Below, in pieces: positions 15,400 through 24,347 of a stretch of DNA of 38,897 nucleotides. The notes under the pieces were generated by a model. It worked only from the letters and a program-made list of their open reading frames with translations, did not search any database and had not been told where the DNA came from. The position numbers and the translations under genes were made by a program. The stretch's first letter is position 1. Each line of letters begins with the position of its first letter. Source of the DNA: an uncultured Clostridia bacterium (GTDB lineage: Bacteria > Bacillota > Clostridia > UBA1381); NCBI GenBank assembly GCA_934476075.1, contig CAKSNH010000020.1:1-38897 (forward strand), in the 5' to 3' direction.

Positions 15400-18300
15400 A
15401 TGAAATTTTTCTATAAGATAATTTTTTCGGTGATGTTAATATTTACGATTTGCACAAGCATATCCTTTGCTGACAATAACGTAAAAAAGGTCTTATTTAT
15501 CAGTTCCTATTCATATGATTGGGAAAGTGTGCCCGAACAGCTTAACGGTTTATCCGAATCCCTGAAAAATTCGGCAGATATACAATATTTATTTATGAAC
15601 ACAAAAAATATCAGCACCGATATTGCCGAAAAACTTTTATACGATAATCTTGAAAATCAGTTTTCATCAGGCATTAAATATGATGTTGTTATTCTCGGAG
15701 ATGATGCGGCTCTTGATTTTGCCGTAAAATATCAGGATACATTTTTCAAAAATACACCTTTGGTTTTTGAAGGGATAAACGATGTTAATAAAGCTCTTTC
15801 ATTGGCTCAAAATGACAATATCACCGGTGTAATAGAACATTTTCCTTTTGCCGACACTATAAAAATCGCAAAAGAATTATATCCAAAAGCCACAAAGGTT
15901 ATAGGAATATCCGACAGCACTACCTCAGGTATAGGTTCTTCCAACCAATTTTTATCGTGCAAAGACCAATTCCCAAACCTTGACTTTTCAATATTAAATA
16001 CATCTGAACTGACAAAAGCCGAAATTCAATCGCAAGTATCCTCTCTTAGAGAAGATACTATTTTGGTATACCTTATTTTCTCGAACGATTTGGACGGCAA
16101 TATATATACAAATTTAGAAAGTTCCTCATTTGTTGCTCAAATTTCAAAAATACCAATTTTCAAATGTGATGAACTCGGTATAAAATACGGATTTGCGGGA
16201 GGCAAGGTAATATCCTATCATGACATGGCGTCTACCGCCGGCAATATGGCTTCTCAAATTTTGAGCGGTACTCCTGTTGAAACCATATCAGTACAGACCT
16301 CAAATGAATATTACTTGTTTGACAAAAGCGTACTTGATAAATTCGGCATAAAAAAAAGCGAGCTGCCCGATGATACTGTCTACATTAATGACAATTCATT
16401 GCTTTCAAAAAAAAATCTTCCGATAGCAATTTTTATTTTTTCGGCATTTGCCATTCTGTTAATCTTTATGGTAATTGTTGCATATGACAATCAAAAAAAC
16501 AGAAAATTTGTCCATGATATAAACGAAAAAGACCTTATGCTTGAAAGCCTTATGCAAAGTATTCCCGGCGGTGTAACCATATATAAGTACACCGGTAAAG
16601 TCGAAACTTTATTTTTCAGTCCGGGTATACCTTCGCTGTACGGTTACACCGAGGAGGAATACAAGGAAGTATTAAAAGACGATATAGTAAAAACATTTGT
16701 ACATAAAGATGACCTAGAACAAGTGCACAAAAAGATTATGGATTCTATCAAAAATGATACGCCTATCAACATAATGCTAAGATTAAAGCATAGGACCGAC
16801 GGATATATTCTAATTCACCTTAATGCGGTTAAAATTCGCCAAGAGTCTGCTGATTCTATCATTTATTATGTTATCCATACTCGTATGTCCGAAGATGCCG
16901 AATTGTATCAAAATTTGCTTAACGACTCTACCAATTCATTGTATGTATGCAACAAGGATACCTATGAATTGCTGTTTATAAATAATACTTTGAAGAATTT
17001 ATTAAATCTTGACAAATCTAATTACAGAGGACAGCCATGCTATAAGTATCTTTTTAATAAAGACGAACCATGCGAATTCTGTAATATGGACTCAATGACA
17101 ACGGATAATTATCTTATCCGTAATCTTAACGCTTTCGCCGATTCACGTCATTTTGTACTCAAAGGCAAGATTATGAAATGGAACGGCATTGACGCACACG
17201 TTGAGTATATCACTGACGAAACAGATATAATCAACGCCCACCAAAGATTACAAGATTTGATGGATAATATTCCTAGCGGTATCGGTATATTTGAATATAA
17301 AAATCATGTACTTTCAATGCGTTACATGAATGACGGATACTATGACATTATCGGCAGCAACAGAGAAGTCAGAAAGAAATTTGCCGGCAAATATATTCTT
17401 AATGCCATACACCCTGATGATAAAAAGCTTATTTTCAGAAAATTAAATCAGATATCCATACACCAGCAGGATATTCACATTATTTTCCGTGTTGTATGTG
17501 ATGACTTGTCATATCGTTGGATTTCGGCACAGATAAGACTTATTAACTGCGTAAATAATCACTATGTGTTCTACGCATCATTTTCCGACATTGACCGTAT
17601 GCAAAAAACATCAATGCAGCTGCAAAACACATTAAACAATCTTGAAATTGCGAACAATAAGCTGAAATTGAGCGAAGATACATTAAAAGCCGCCATAGAC
17701 CACTCTGACCTTACTTTCTGGGAATATGATATTTTCAAAGACACATATTCACCTATATTGAATGATGAAAATTCGATGTCGAAAAAAGATACATTGTTCC
17801 CGTATGTATGGATTGATAAGAAATATATTTTGCCTAAATATCATGAAAAGTTTAACAGCATACATAAACGTCTGCGAAACGGTGCTAAAAATGCGGAAAT
17901 GGTTATTCAGGCACTTAACCGTGATACTCTTTCACCGTCATGGTTTAAGATACGCTACACCGTTGTATATGACAGCAACGGCTACCCTATCAAAGCTATC
18001 GGCACTGCCGAAAACTTTGATGCGTATAAAGACCTTGAAAATCGTTTCTTAATATCAATAACTCAATCCGGAATTTCCACTTGGGTATTTGACATACAAA
18101 GCAAACAGATTATAAATTCATATAATACGCCTGACAAATACAGTGTCAGAAACAATGAAATTGTTACTCTTGAAGACAGCCGAAAATATGTACACCCTCG
18201 TGATTTGGATTTGTTTGATGATATGTATGACCGTATACTGAGCGGTGAAACCATCACAAATGAAACTATTCGCTGGCAGTCATCGGACGGCGATGACAAA

Positions 18301-20379
18301 TATGACTGGATTAAAATTACATATACCGCCATATTGGGTAAAGACAATAAAGCTATACGTTCTATCGGAACAGGCATCAATATAACCGACCAGGTAATTT
18401 CCAAGCAAAACTTTGATGCTGAAATTGCCCGCAGAACGGCACTTGAAAAAGCCACTTTTGCCTCTGCTCAAATTAACATAACTCAGAACAAGCTTATAGA
18501 ATATCGTTCCAACGATTTGTATAGACTGGAAAATACGTCAGCACAGGATATGTTCAATATCATTGCCGACAATATCAAAAATCCTGTTCAGCGTGATGAA
18601 TTTGTTTCAATATTTAACATTGATAATCTGCTTAAATGCTATAAAAACGGCGAACAGAACATTAATGTTGAGTATAACAGGACATTGCTCGGCGGCAATT
18701 CAATATGGGTATCGAGCAAGCTGAATATGATTGAACAGCCTTTGACCGGCGATATAATCGCATTTATTTACACAAATGATATTAACGAACGTAAAATTGA
18801 GCAGAATATTTTAGACAGTGTTGTCGACGAAGAAATTGATTACATCGCATATATCACCATAAACAATTCAATGGTACATATGTTAAAATACAATACGGAC
18901 AGTGCCGATATTGTACCTATGTACACAGTTCTTCCTTATGATGATTTTCTGCATGATTATATGTATAATACCGTTGTTGAGCAGGAACGCCAGCATTGCC
19001 TTGACTTTTTAAAGCTTAACAATATTCTTCAACATTTGAAAAATGTAGATGATGTATATCCGATGCTTTACAGTATCACCGATAAAAATAATTTTGTGCG
19101 ACGCAAAAAGATAAGATTTTACTATCTTGATGAAACCAAAAATATACTTGTTATTGTACGCCGTGACATAACCGATATATATGAAGAAGAACAGCGTCAG
19201 AAACGTACTCTTCAAGAGGCTCTTAAAGAGGCAAAAGAGGCAAACACGGCAAAGAGCGATTTCCTTTCAAGAATGAGTCACGAAATAAGAACTCCTATGA
19301 ATGCGATTATCGGTATGTCGGGTCTTGGTGAGGAAGAAACTGTTGATGATGTAGCTAAGAATTATTTTTCAAAAATTAACTCGTCGAGCGAATATTTGCT
19401 TGGACTTATTAATGATATTCTTGATATGTCAAGAATTGAACGGCAGGCTATAAAATTGTATCCGGAAGTTGTAAATCTATCCGACTTCTACGATTCAGTT
19501 AAAACTATACTAAATCCGCAGGCTGAGGCTAAAAATATCAATTTTGTATTAAAATGTGTAAATGAGGTTGACAAATTTGCTAAATTTGATAAAATGCGTG
19601 TTAAACAAATTTTCATAAACTTGCTTACCAACGCAATAAAATTCTCTGATAAAGGCGGTTTGGTTGAATGTATTGTCACCACTTTGGGGCGTGAAAACGG
19701 ACTTATTCATCAGCAAATTGTTATTCGTGACCAAGGAATTGGTATGAGTAAAGAATTTATGACCCGTATATTCCAGCCGTTTGAACAGGAACACAACGAA
19801 AAAACATCAGAGCAAGTCGGCACAGGTTTGGGGCTTGCAATATGTAAAAATCTTGTCGAGGTAATGGGCGGAAGTATTTCTGTAAAGAGTAAGCTTAACG
19901 AAGGCAGTGAATTTACCGTTTTACTTGATATGCAGCAAACACAGGATAGTGTTACCGAGAGTAATTCAAAATCTTCCGTTGTCACAAACCGCAATTTGAT
20001 GGGTTATCGTGTATTGCTTGCGGAAGACCACCCGCTGAATACCGAAATAGCGGTTGCATTACTTCATAAAAAAGGTTTGGAAGTCGAATGTGCAAATAAC
20101 GGTAAAATTGCCGTTGAAATGTTTGAATCATCTGCTGAAAATTATTACGATATAATTCTCATGGATATTCGTATGCCGGTAATGGACGGTTTGGAGGCAA
20201 GTCGAAAAATCCGTGAACTTGACAGAGATGATGCAAAGACTATTCCTATCGTTGCAATGACTGCAAATGCTTTTGATACCGATGTACAGGAATCGCTAAA
20301 TCACGGTATCAACCGACACCTTGCAAAACCTATCATGCCTAATATTTTATATGAAACATTGGATTATTATTTAAAATAA
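15400..20379 (+). CDS. Hybrid sensor histidine kinase: extracytoplasmic binding domain, seven PAS-like modules, HisKA, HATPase, receiver
   Basis: A 1659-residue membrane sensor. Order: signal-like N-terminus (1-25); extracytoplasmic domain like ABC transporter substrate-binding proteins (about 28-315, VKKVLFISSYSYDW ... FKCDELGIKYGFAGG); transmembrane helix (about 338-362); seven PAS-like modules starting near 378, 500, 615, 760, 884, 1016 and 1137; HisKA with SHEIRTPMNAIIGMSG (phospho-acceptor H1294); HATPase with N-box LLTNAIKFSD, DQGIGM and GTGLGLAI (about 1395-1510); receiver domain (about 1535-1655) with D1589 in LMDIRMPVMDG. All catalytic motifs look intact. PAS2 holds a cysteine cluster, PCYKYLFNKDEPCEFC. 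The ATG at 15400 follows AAGGTGGG; a TTG 33 bp earlier is unlikely. No output regulator is adjacent, so the partner is unknown. The ligand cannot be deduced. Confidence 0.93.
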   Translation: MKFFYKIIFSVMLIFTICTSISFADNNVKKVLFISSYSYDWESVPEQLNGLSESLKNSADIQYLFMNTKNISTDIAEKLLYDNLENQFSSGIKYDVVILGDDAALDFAVKYQDTFFKNTPLVFEGINDVNKALSLAQNDNITGVIEHFPFADTIKIAKELYPKATKVIGISDSTTSGIGSSNQFLSCKDQFPNLDFSILNTSELTKAEIQSQVSSLREDTILVYLIFSNDLDGNIYTNLESSSFVAQISKIPIFKCDELGIKYGFAGGKVISYHDMASTAGNMASQILSGTPVETISVQTSNEYYLFDKSVLDKFGIKKSELPDDTVYINDNSLLSKKNLPIAIFIFSAFAILLIFMVIVAYDNQKNRKFVHDINEKDLMLESLMQSIPGGVTIYKYTGKVETLFFSPGIPSLYGYTEEEYKEVLKDDIVKTFVHKDDLEQVHKKIMDSIKNDTPINIMLRLKHRTDGYILIHLNAVKIRQESADSIIYYVIHTRMSEDAELYQNLLNDSTNSLYVCNKDTYELLFINNTLKNLLNLDKSNYRGQPCYKYLFNKDEPCEFCNMDSMTTDNYLIRNLNAFADSRHFVLKGKIMKWNGIDAHVEYITDETDIINAHQRLQDLMDNIPSGIGIFEYKNHVLSMRYMNDGYYDIIGSNREVRKKFAGKYILNAIHPDDKKLIFRKLNQISIHQQDIHIIFRVVCDDLSYRWISAQIRLINCVNNHYVFYASFSDIDRMQKTSMQLQNTLNNLEIANNKLKLSEDTLKAAIDHSDLTFWEYDIFKDTYSPILNDENSMSKKDTLFPYVWIDKKYILPKYHEKFNSIHKRLRNGAKNAEMVIQALNRDTLSPSWFKIRYTVVYDSNGYPIKAIGTAENFDAYKDLENRFLISITQSGISTWVFDIQSKQIINSYNTPDKYSVRNNEIVTLEDSRKYVHPRDLDLFDDMYDRILSGETITNETIRWQSSDGDDKYDWIKITYTAILGKDNKAIRSIGTGINITDQVISKQNFDAEIARRTALEKATFASAQINITQNKLIEYRSNDLYRLENTSAQDMFNIIADNIKNPVQRDEFVSIFNIDNLLKCYKNGEQNINVEYNRTLLGGNSIWVSSKLNMIEQPLTGDIIAFIYTNDINERKIEQNILDSVVDEEIDYIAYITINNSMVHMLKYNTDSADIVPMYTVLPYDDFLHDYMYNTVVEQERQHCLDFLKLNNILQHLKNVDDVYPMLYSITDKNNFVRRKKIRFYYLDETKNILVIVRRDITDIYEEEQRQKRTLQEALKEAKEANTAKSDFLSRMSHEIRTPMNAIIGMSGLGEEETVDDVAKNYFSKINSSSEYLLGLINDILDMSRIERQAIKLYPEVVNLSDFYDSVKTILNPQAEAKNINFVLKCVNEVDKFAKFDKMRVKQIFINLLTNAIKFSDKGGLVECIVTTLGRENGLIHQQIVIRDQGIGMSKEFMTRIFQPFEQEHNEKTSEQVGTGLGLAICKNLVEVMGGSISVKSKLNEGSEFTVLLDMQQTQDSVTESNSKSSVVTNRNLMGYRVLLAEDHPLNTEIAVALLHKKGLEVECANNGKIAVEMFESSAENYYDIILMDIRMPVMDGLEASRKIRELDRDDAKTIPIVAMTANAFDTDVQESLNHGINRHLAKPIMPNILYETLDYYLK

Positions 20380-20386
20380 TAATTGC

Positions 20387-20427
20387 AAAACCCTGTATGC
20401 CTACTAAACTCTGACATACAGGGTTTT
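20387..20427 (+). terminator. Rho-independent terminator after the hybrid kinase
   Basis: AAAACCCTGTATG (20387-20399) pairs with CATACAGGGTTTT (20415-20427). The long perfect stem ends in Ts. Confidence 0.9.
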
Positions 20428-20431
20428 AAAT

Positions 20432-20465
20432 TAAAAAAGGATTGCAAAAATATTTTTTACAATCC
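20432..20465 (-). terminator. Rho-independent terminator after nrdG
   Basis: On the minus strand GGATTG (20465-20460) and CAATCC (20444-20439) close a long A/T stem, followed by TTTTTT. It is back to back with the kinase terminator. Confidence 0.8.
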
Positions 20466-20477
20466 CACATTCCCTAT

Positions 20478-20984
20478 TCAGTTAAATTCATGTATTACAA
20501 TTTCGCCCTTTTCCAAGCTTTCTTTTACATCTATTGCACGCTGATTTTTAGAGCCTGCAAAAAACAAATCAATACTTCTTTGTGCAAGTATAAACGGTCC
20601 GTCAATGAGTATATCTATATTCTCCAACAATTCTTTCCAATGATTTTCCTCATTTGCACCGCTTAATAAGTTCTCCCATAAAAATCCTGTAAATGCCACA
20701 ACATTAAGTCCCATCTCATGCACCGCTTTTGCAATTTCAATCAATGGTTCTGCCTGCATAAACGGTTCACCGCCCGAAAATGTAACACCGTCAAGCAATG
20801 GATTTGCTTCTATTTTAGATAATATATTCTCCGTTGTATCAATATACCCACCGTTCATATCATGTGAATTTGGATTATGGCAGCCCTCACAAGCGTGCGG
20901 ACAACCTTGCGTAAAAATTGCAAATCGTATGCCCGGTCCGTCCACTATCGAATCGTTTGCCAAACCAAAAATTCTTATATCCAT
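20478..20984 (-). CDS. nrdG: NrdG-type radical SAM activase (anaerobic ribonucleotide reductase activating protein or related glycyl-radical activase)
   Basis: Radical SAM protein of 168 residues that would use a [4Fe-4S] cluster and S-adenosylmethionine to install the glycyl radical on the anaerobic ribonucleotide reductase. The cluster motif CPHACEGC (C28, C32, C35) has the CX3CX2C spacing, preceded by DGPGIRFAIFTQG and followed by VTFSGGEPFMQ. The length is typical of NrdG. The ATG at 20984 is chosen because GGAAAGAG lies just upstream and the protein then begins like relatives (MDIRIFGLANDSIVDGPG). The frame stays open 31 codons further upstream, but that part runs through the dispersed repeat. 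No nrdD is in the window, so its partner enzyme is assumed. Confidence 0.82.
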   Translation of the reverse strand: MDIRIFGLANDSIVDGPGIRFAIFTQGCPHACEGCHNPNSHDMNGGYIDTTENILSKIEANPLLDGVTFSGGEPFMQAEPLIEIAKAVHEMGLNVVAFTGFLWENLLSGANEENHWKELLENIDILIDGPFILAQRSIDLFFAGSKNQRAIDVKESLEKGEIVIHEFN

Positions 20985-21034
20985 TACTGTCACTCTTTCC
21001 AATGTTCTTTTTATTTTTTTATCAAATGCTTTTT

Positions 21035-21116
21035 TAATTTGCCGGAAATTGCGTATAACGCAATGACGAAAAATCAAAATGCTGCCTATTTCTTTCGCTC
21101 GCAGACGGTGCTTTTA
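21035..21116. repeat. Dispersed palindromic repeat, copy B, overlapping the 3' end of trmD
   Basis: An 82-bp counterpart of the repeat at 13381-13464 in the same orientation. It contains ATTGCGT-ATA-ACGCAAT, the invariant CAATGACGAAAAATCAAAA block and a GCAGACGGTGCTTT segment. It extends 31 bp into the trmD reading frame and supplies its stop codon. Confidence 0.85.
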
Positions 21117-21838
21117 TAATTTTCCAAAAATTCAATATCCTTATCGGTCAATTCCGCCGTTTCCAGCATATCGGGACGCTTATTGTAAGTATTGATAAGC
21201 GACTGTTCCCTTTTCCACTGTTCAACCTTTGCATGATGTCCCGACAGTAATATATCCGGCACTTTTCTGCCCATAAATTCAAGCGGACGTGTATACTGCG
21301 GATATTCAAGCAGTCCGTTAAAATGCGACTCATTCTCATACGAAGTTTCACTTGCAAGTACGCCCGGAATTAATCGTGCCACTGTGTCGATAACCGTCAT
21401 TGCCGGAATTTCACCGCCGGTCATAACAAAATCGCCTATTGATATTTCCATATCCACAATTTCGTCAAGCACACGCTGGTCTATGCCCTCATAATGACCG
21501 CACAGCAATATAATATGCTTATACTTTGACAAATCCTGTGCCGCCGCCTGATTGAACACCTTTCCCTGCGGTGACATATATATTGTAAGCGGTTTATAGT
21601 CCAAATCCTTTGCTATCGACATATATGCGTCATAAACAGGCTGCGGAGTCATAAGCATACCGCCTCCACCGCTGTACGGATACTCGTCCACTTTTCTGTG
21701 CTTATTTTTCGTATAGTCACGAATATCAATAAAGCTAAGTTCAAGCAATCCTTTTTCTCTTGCTCTGCCTATTATACTATTCCCAAGCACCGCCTCAAAC
21801 ATTTCGGGGAACAATGTAAGCACGTCAAAACGCATCAT
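21086..21838 (-). CDS. trmD: tRNA (guanine-N1-)-methyltransferase
   Basis: Methylates G37 of tRNAs with G at 36, preventing frameshifting. The SPOUT-family protein has 250 residues, with MRFDVLTLFPEMF at the N-terminus, the DYPYSGGGGM-like segment VDEYPYSGGGGMLM, the knot region ILLCGHYEGIDQRV and the IGDFVMTGGEIPAM motif. The C-terminal residues include the family block LLSGHHAKVEQWKREQSL. The last nine residues (KSTVCERKK) and the stop lie within the dispersed repeat at 21035-21116. The ATG at 21838 overlaps the rimM stop (ATGA); a second ATG follows directly and is an equally possible start. Confidence 0.96.
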   Translation of the reverse strand: MMRFDVLTLFPEMFEAVLGNSIIGRAREKGLLELSFIDIRDYTKNKHRKVDEYPYSGGGGMLMTPQPVYDAYMSIAKDLDYKPLTIYMSPQGKVFNQAAAQDLSKYKHIILLCGHYEGIDQRVLDEIVDMEISIGDFVMTGGEIPAMTVIDTVARLIPGVLASETSYENESHFNGLLEYPQYTRPLEFMGRKVPDILLSGHHAKVEQWKREQSLINTYNKRPDMLETAELTDKDIEFLENYKSTVCERKK

Positions 21839-22356
21839 AGTTCTTCCAATCCTTCCAATAGTTTTACGGTAACTTTTTTGTTCTCCAAATCAATATCCTT
21901 AACCACATCATCAATAACAGGTATCAACAATGGGTGGTTGTTCTCACGTTTTACCTCATAAATATCGCTGCTGCCTGTTGAATAGACATCTTGAATTGTG
22001 CCCAAAAGTCTGTTGTCGGTTTCCTCATACACTTCCAAGCCTATCAAATCGGTTATATAAAATGCACCGTCAGGCAAATCGGGCATAACCTCACGTTCCG
22101 CATACAAAACAAAGTTTTTATACACTTCCGCCTCTTCAATGCTGTTAATTTCCGCAAATTTCACGATAATATTATTCTTTTGATATTTAACATTTTTTAC
22201 CGTTAATTTTATCTCACCTGTTTTTTTCTTTATATAAACATACGGAATATCCTCAAATACGTCGGGCGAATCTGTCCAAGGCACAATCTTAACTTCACCA
22301 CGCAGACCATGTGTATTAACTATCTTTCCTACTTCCAGCCAATCTGTATTAGCCAT
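21835..22356 (-). CDS. rimM: 16S rRNA processing protein RimM
   Basis: Ribosome maturation factor that binds S19 and assists 30S head assembly. The 173-residue protein has the N-terminal beta-barrel with VGKIVNTHGLRGEVKI and a C-terminal PRC-barrel ending in PLLIPVIDDVVKDID. The ATG at 22356 is used because GGCAGGGGA lies just upstream and the protein then matches the family start; the open frame extends 45 codons further but overlaps khpA and a hairpin. It overlaps trmD by 4 bp. Part of the ylxM-ffh-rpsP-khpA-rimM-trmD cluster found in many Firmicutes. Confidence 0.95.
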   Translation of the reverse strand: MANTDWLEVGKIVNTHGLRGEVKIVPWTDSPDVFEDIPYVYIKKKTGEIKLTVKNVKYQKNNIIVKFAEINSIEEAEVYKNFVLYAEREVMPDLPDGAFYITDLIGLEVYEETDNRLLGTIQDVYSTGSSDIYEVKRENNHPLLIPVIDDVVKDIDLENKKVTVKLLEGLEEL

Positions 22357-22390
22357 ACTATCCCCTGCCTTTCCAAATAAATCTGTATAC

Positions 22391-22416
22391 AAAAATCGGA
22401 GGCACAAAATGCCTCC
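22391..22416 (-). terminator. Intra-operon hairpin between khpA and rimM
   Basis: On the minus strand GGAGGCA-TTTTG-TGCCTCC is followed by GATTTTTG. It has the form of a weak terminator and lies in the 76-bp gap between khpA and rimM, so it may lower expression of rimM-trmD relative to rpsP-khpA or mark an RNA processing site. Confidence 0.55.
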
Positions 22417-22432
22417 AATTAACATACTATTT

Positions 22433-22663
22433 TTATTGTAAAATCTCGACAACAACACGCTTGTTTTCACGGCTTGCCGCCGCTTTAACAAGTGTACGAA
22501 TAGCTTTTGCTATTCTGCCTTGCTTACCGATAACCTTACCCATATCGCTTTCAGCGACTTTAAGCTCCAAAATTACTGATTGCTCGCCGTCAACCTCCGA
22601 AACAACAACTTCTTCCGGACAATCAACAAGAGCCTTTGCAATAATTTCTAATACTTCTTTCAT
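22433..22663 (-). CDS. khpA: KH-domain RNA-binding protein KhpA (YlqC)
   Basis: Small RNA chaperone-like protein of 76 residues, a single KH domain with the signature VIGKQGRIAKAIRTLV at about residues 44-59. In other Firmicutes KhpA pairs with KhpB/Jag and affects cell elongation and RNA metabolism. The ATG at 22663 has GGAGGGC upstream and starts MKEVLEIIAKALVD like its relatives; an 11-codon extension is possible but lacks support. It lies 19 bp after rpsP, the standard position. Confidence 0.93.
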   Translation of the reverse strand: MKEVLEIIAKALVDCPEEVVVSEVDGEQSVILELKVAESDMGKVIGKQGRIAKAIRTLVKAAASRENKRVVVEILQ

Positions 22664-22682
22664 AGTATTGCCCTCCGTACGA

Positions 22683-22925
22683 TTAGATAATACCATTCTT
22701 CTTCAAAAGAGCTTTTACAGTATCGGTAGGCTGAGCACCATTACCAATCCATTTTTTAGCCTTTTCAGCATCAATGTTTACTGTTGCAGGGTCTGTCAAA
22801 GGATTATATGTGCCGATTTCTTCAATAAATCTACCATCACGAGGATATCTTGAATCTGCAACAACTACTCTATAAAAAGGAGCCTTCTTTGCACCCATTC
22901 TTCTTAGTCTGATTTTTACTGCCAT
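22683..22925 (-). CDS. rpsP: 30S ribosomal protein S16
   Basis: Ribosomal protein of 80 residues that stabilises the 16S rRNA 5' domain. The N-terminus VKIRLRRMGAKKAPFYRVVVADSR and the block GTYNPLTDP are diagnostic of S16. A TTGGAGGTG ribosome binding site precedes the ATG. The 61-bp gap behind ffh contains only a weak A/T hairpin. Confidence 0.98.
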   Translation of the reverse strand: MAVKIRLRRMGAKKAPFYRVVVADSRYPRDGRFIEEIGTYNPLTDPATVNIDAEKAKKWIGNGAQPTDTVKALLKKNGII

Positions 22926-22986
22926 TTAAAATTCACCTCCAAAATTATTTGTAAAAATATATATAAGTTAAAAACTTATTAACACA

Positions 22987-24330
22987 TTACATTCTGCCCA
23001 TTCTTTTCATTTTCTTCATCAAACGAGCCTGTTTACCGCCTGTAAACTGTTTCATCATTTTCTGCATTTGTTCAAATTGTTTCAAAAGCAGATTTACATC
23101 CTGCACTCTCGTGCCGCTTCCCTTTGCAATACGCACTTTTCGGCTTGCACCGATTATGCTCGGCTTTCTGCGTTCCTCCATTGTCATGGATTGAATAATA
23201 GCCTCAATGTGTGCCATTTTCTTTTCATCAACTTCCACACTGTCAAGCATCTTTTTATCAACACCCGGCAACATTCCCAAAAGCTGCTGAATAGGTCCCA
23301 TCTTTTTTATCTGACGGAACTGTTCCAAAAAGTCGTTTAAATCAAATTGCTGTTTTCTGATTTTTGCTTCAAGTTCCTGTGCTTTCTTGTCGTCCATAGC
23401 CTCCTGAGCTCTGTCAATCAATGTAAGCACATCACCCATACCGAGTATTCTCGACGCCATTCTGTCCGGATGGAATTGCTCCAAATCCGAAAGTTTTTCG
23501 CCGACCGACGCATATTTTATAGGCTTACCTGTGACTTGTCTTACCGACAATGCCGCACCGCCTCTCGTGTCACCGTCAAGCTTTGACAAAATAACACCGC
23601 TCACATCAAGGCTGTTATTAAAGCTTTCCGCAACATTCACTGCGTCCTGACCTGTCATAGCGTCTACAACAAGCAAAATCTCGTTTGGATTTACCGCCGA
23701 CTTAATGTCTTTAAGTTCATCCATCAGCTTTTCATCTATATGCAATCTACCCGCCGTATCCAAAATAACGGGGTCATTACCATGTTTTCTTGCGTGTTCT
23801 ACCGCCTGTTTTGCAATCTCGACAGGACTCACATCACTTCCCATTGAAAATACGGGAATATTAATCTGAGCACCCAACACCTCCAACTGCTTTATAGCAG
23901 CCGGTCTGTAAATATCACAGGCAACAAGCAATGGACGTTTATCCATCTGTTTTCTCAAATTAAGTGCCAGCTTGCCGCACGCCGTTGTTTTACCTGCACC
24001 CTGTAAACCGCAAAGCATAAATACCGACGGTGGCTTTGATGCAAATTCCAAGCGGGTATGCTCACCGCCCATAAGCTCTGTCAGCTCATCATTTACAACC
24101 TTAACAAGCTGCTGAGCCGGAGTCAAAGACTCCATAATTTCCTGTCCAAGAGCTTTCTCCGATACATTCTTTACAAAATCTTTAACTACTTTAAAGTTTA
24201 CGTCAGCTTCCAGCAAAGCCAACTTAACTTCACGCATTGCGTCTTTTATATCCTTTTCGGTAAGTTTACCTTTACCGCGAAGTTTCTTAAACACTCCTTG
24301 CAGTTTCTCGCCTAAGCTATCGAATGCCAC
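22987..24330 (-). CDS. ffh: Signal recognition particle protein Ffh
   Basis: GTPase of the signal recognition particle that binds signal sequences and 4.5S/6S-type SRP RNA for co-translational membrane targeting. The 447-residue protein has the N-domain helical bundle (1-90), the G-domain with P-loop GLQGAGKTT, VACDIYRPAAIKQL, ILDTAGRLHIDE and LSKLDGDTRGGAALS, and a methionine-rich M-domain ending in MKKMKRMGRM. The start is GTG at 24330 with an AAGGAGG site. It follows ylxM by 17 bp. Confidence 0.97.
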   Translation of the reverse strand: MAFDSLGEKLQGVFKKLRGKGKLTEKDIKDAMREVKLALLEADVNFKVVKDFVKNVSEKALGQEIMESLTPAQQLVKVVNDELTELMGGEHTRLEFASKPPSVFMLCGLQGAGKTTACGKLALNLRKQMDKRPLLVACDIYRPAAIKQLEVLGAQINIPVFSMGSDVSPVEIAKQAVEHARKHGNDPVILDTAGRLHIDEKLMDELKDIKSAVNPNEILLVVDAMTGQDAVNVAESFNNSLDVSGVILSKLDGDTRGGAALSVRQVTGKPIKYASVGEKLSDLEQFHPDRMASRILGMGDVLTLIDRAQEAMDDKKAQELEAKIRKQQFDLNDFLEQFRQIKKMGPIQQLLGMLPGVDKKMLDSVEVDEKKMAHIEAIIQSMTMEERRKPSIIGASRKVRIAKGSGTRVQDVNLLLKQFEQMQKMMKQFTGGKQARLMKKMKRMGRM

Positions 24331-24347
24331 AGAAAAACCTCCTTAAA

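Noticed and set aside
20985..21077. N-terminal extension of the NrdG-like protein
   Set aside because: The extra 31 codons run through the dispersed repeat and the internal ATG at 20984 has GGAAAGAG and the normal family start.
22357..22491. N-terminal extension of RimM by 45 codons
   Set aside because: It overlaps khpA and a hairpin, lacks family similarity, and the internal ATG at 22356 has a good ribosome binding site.
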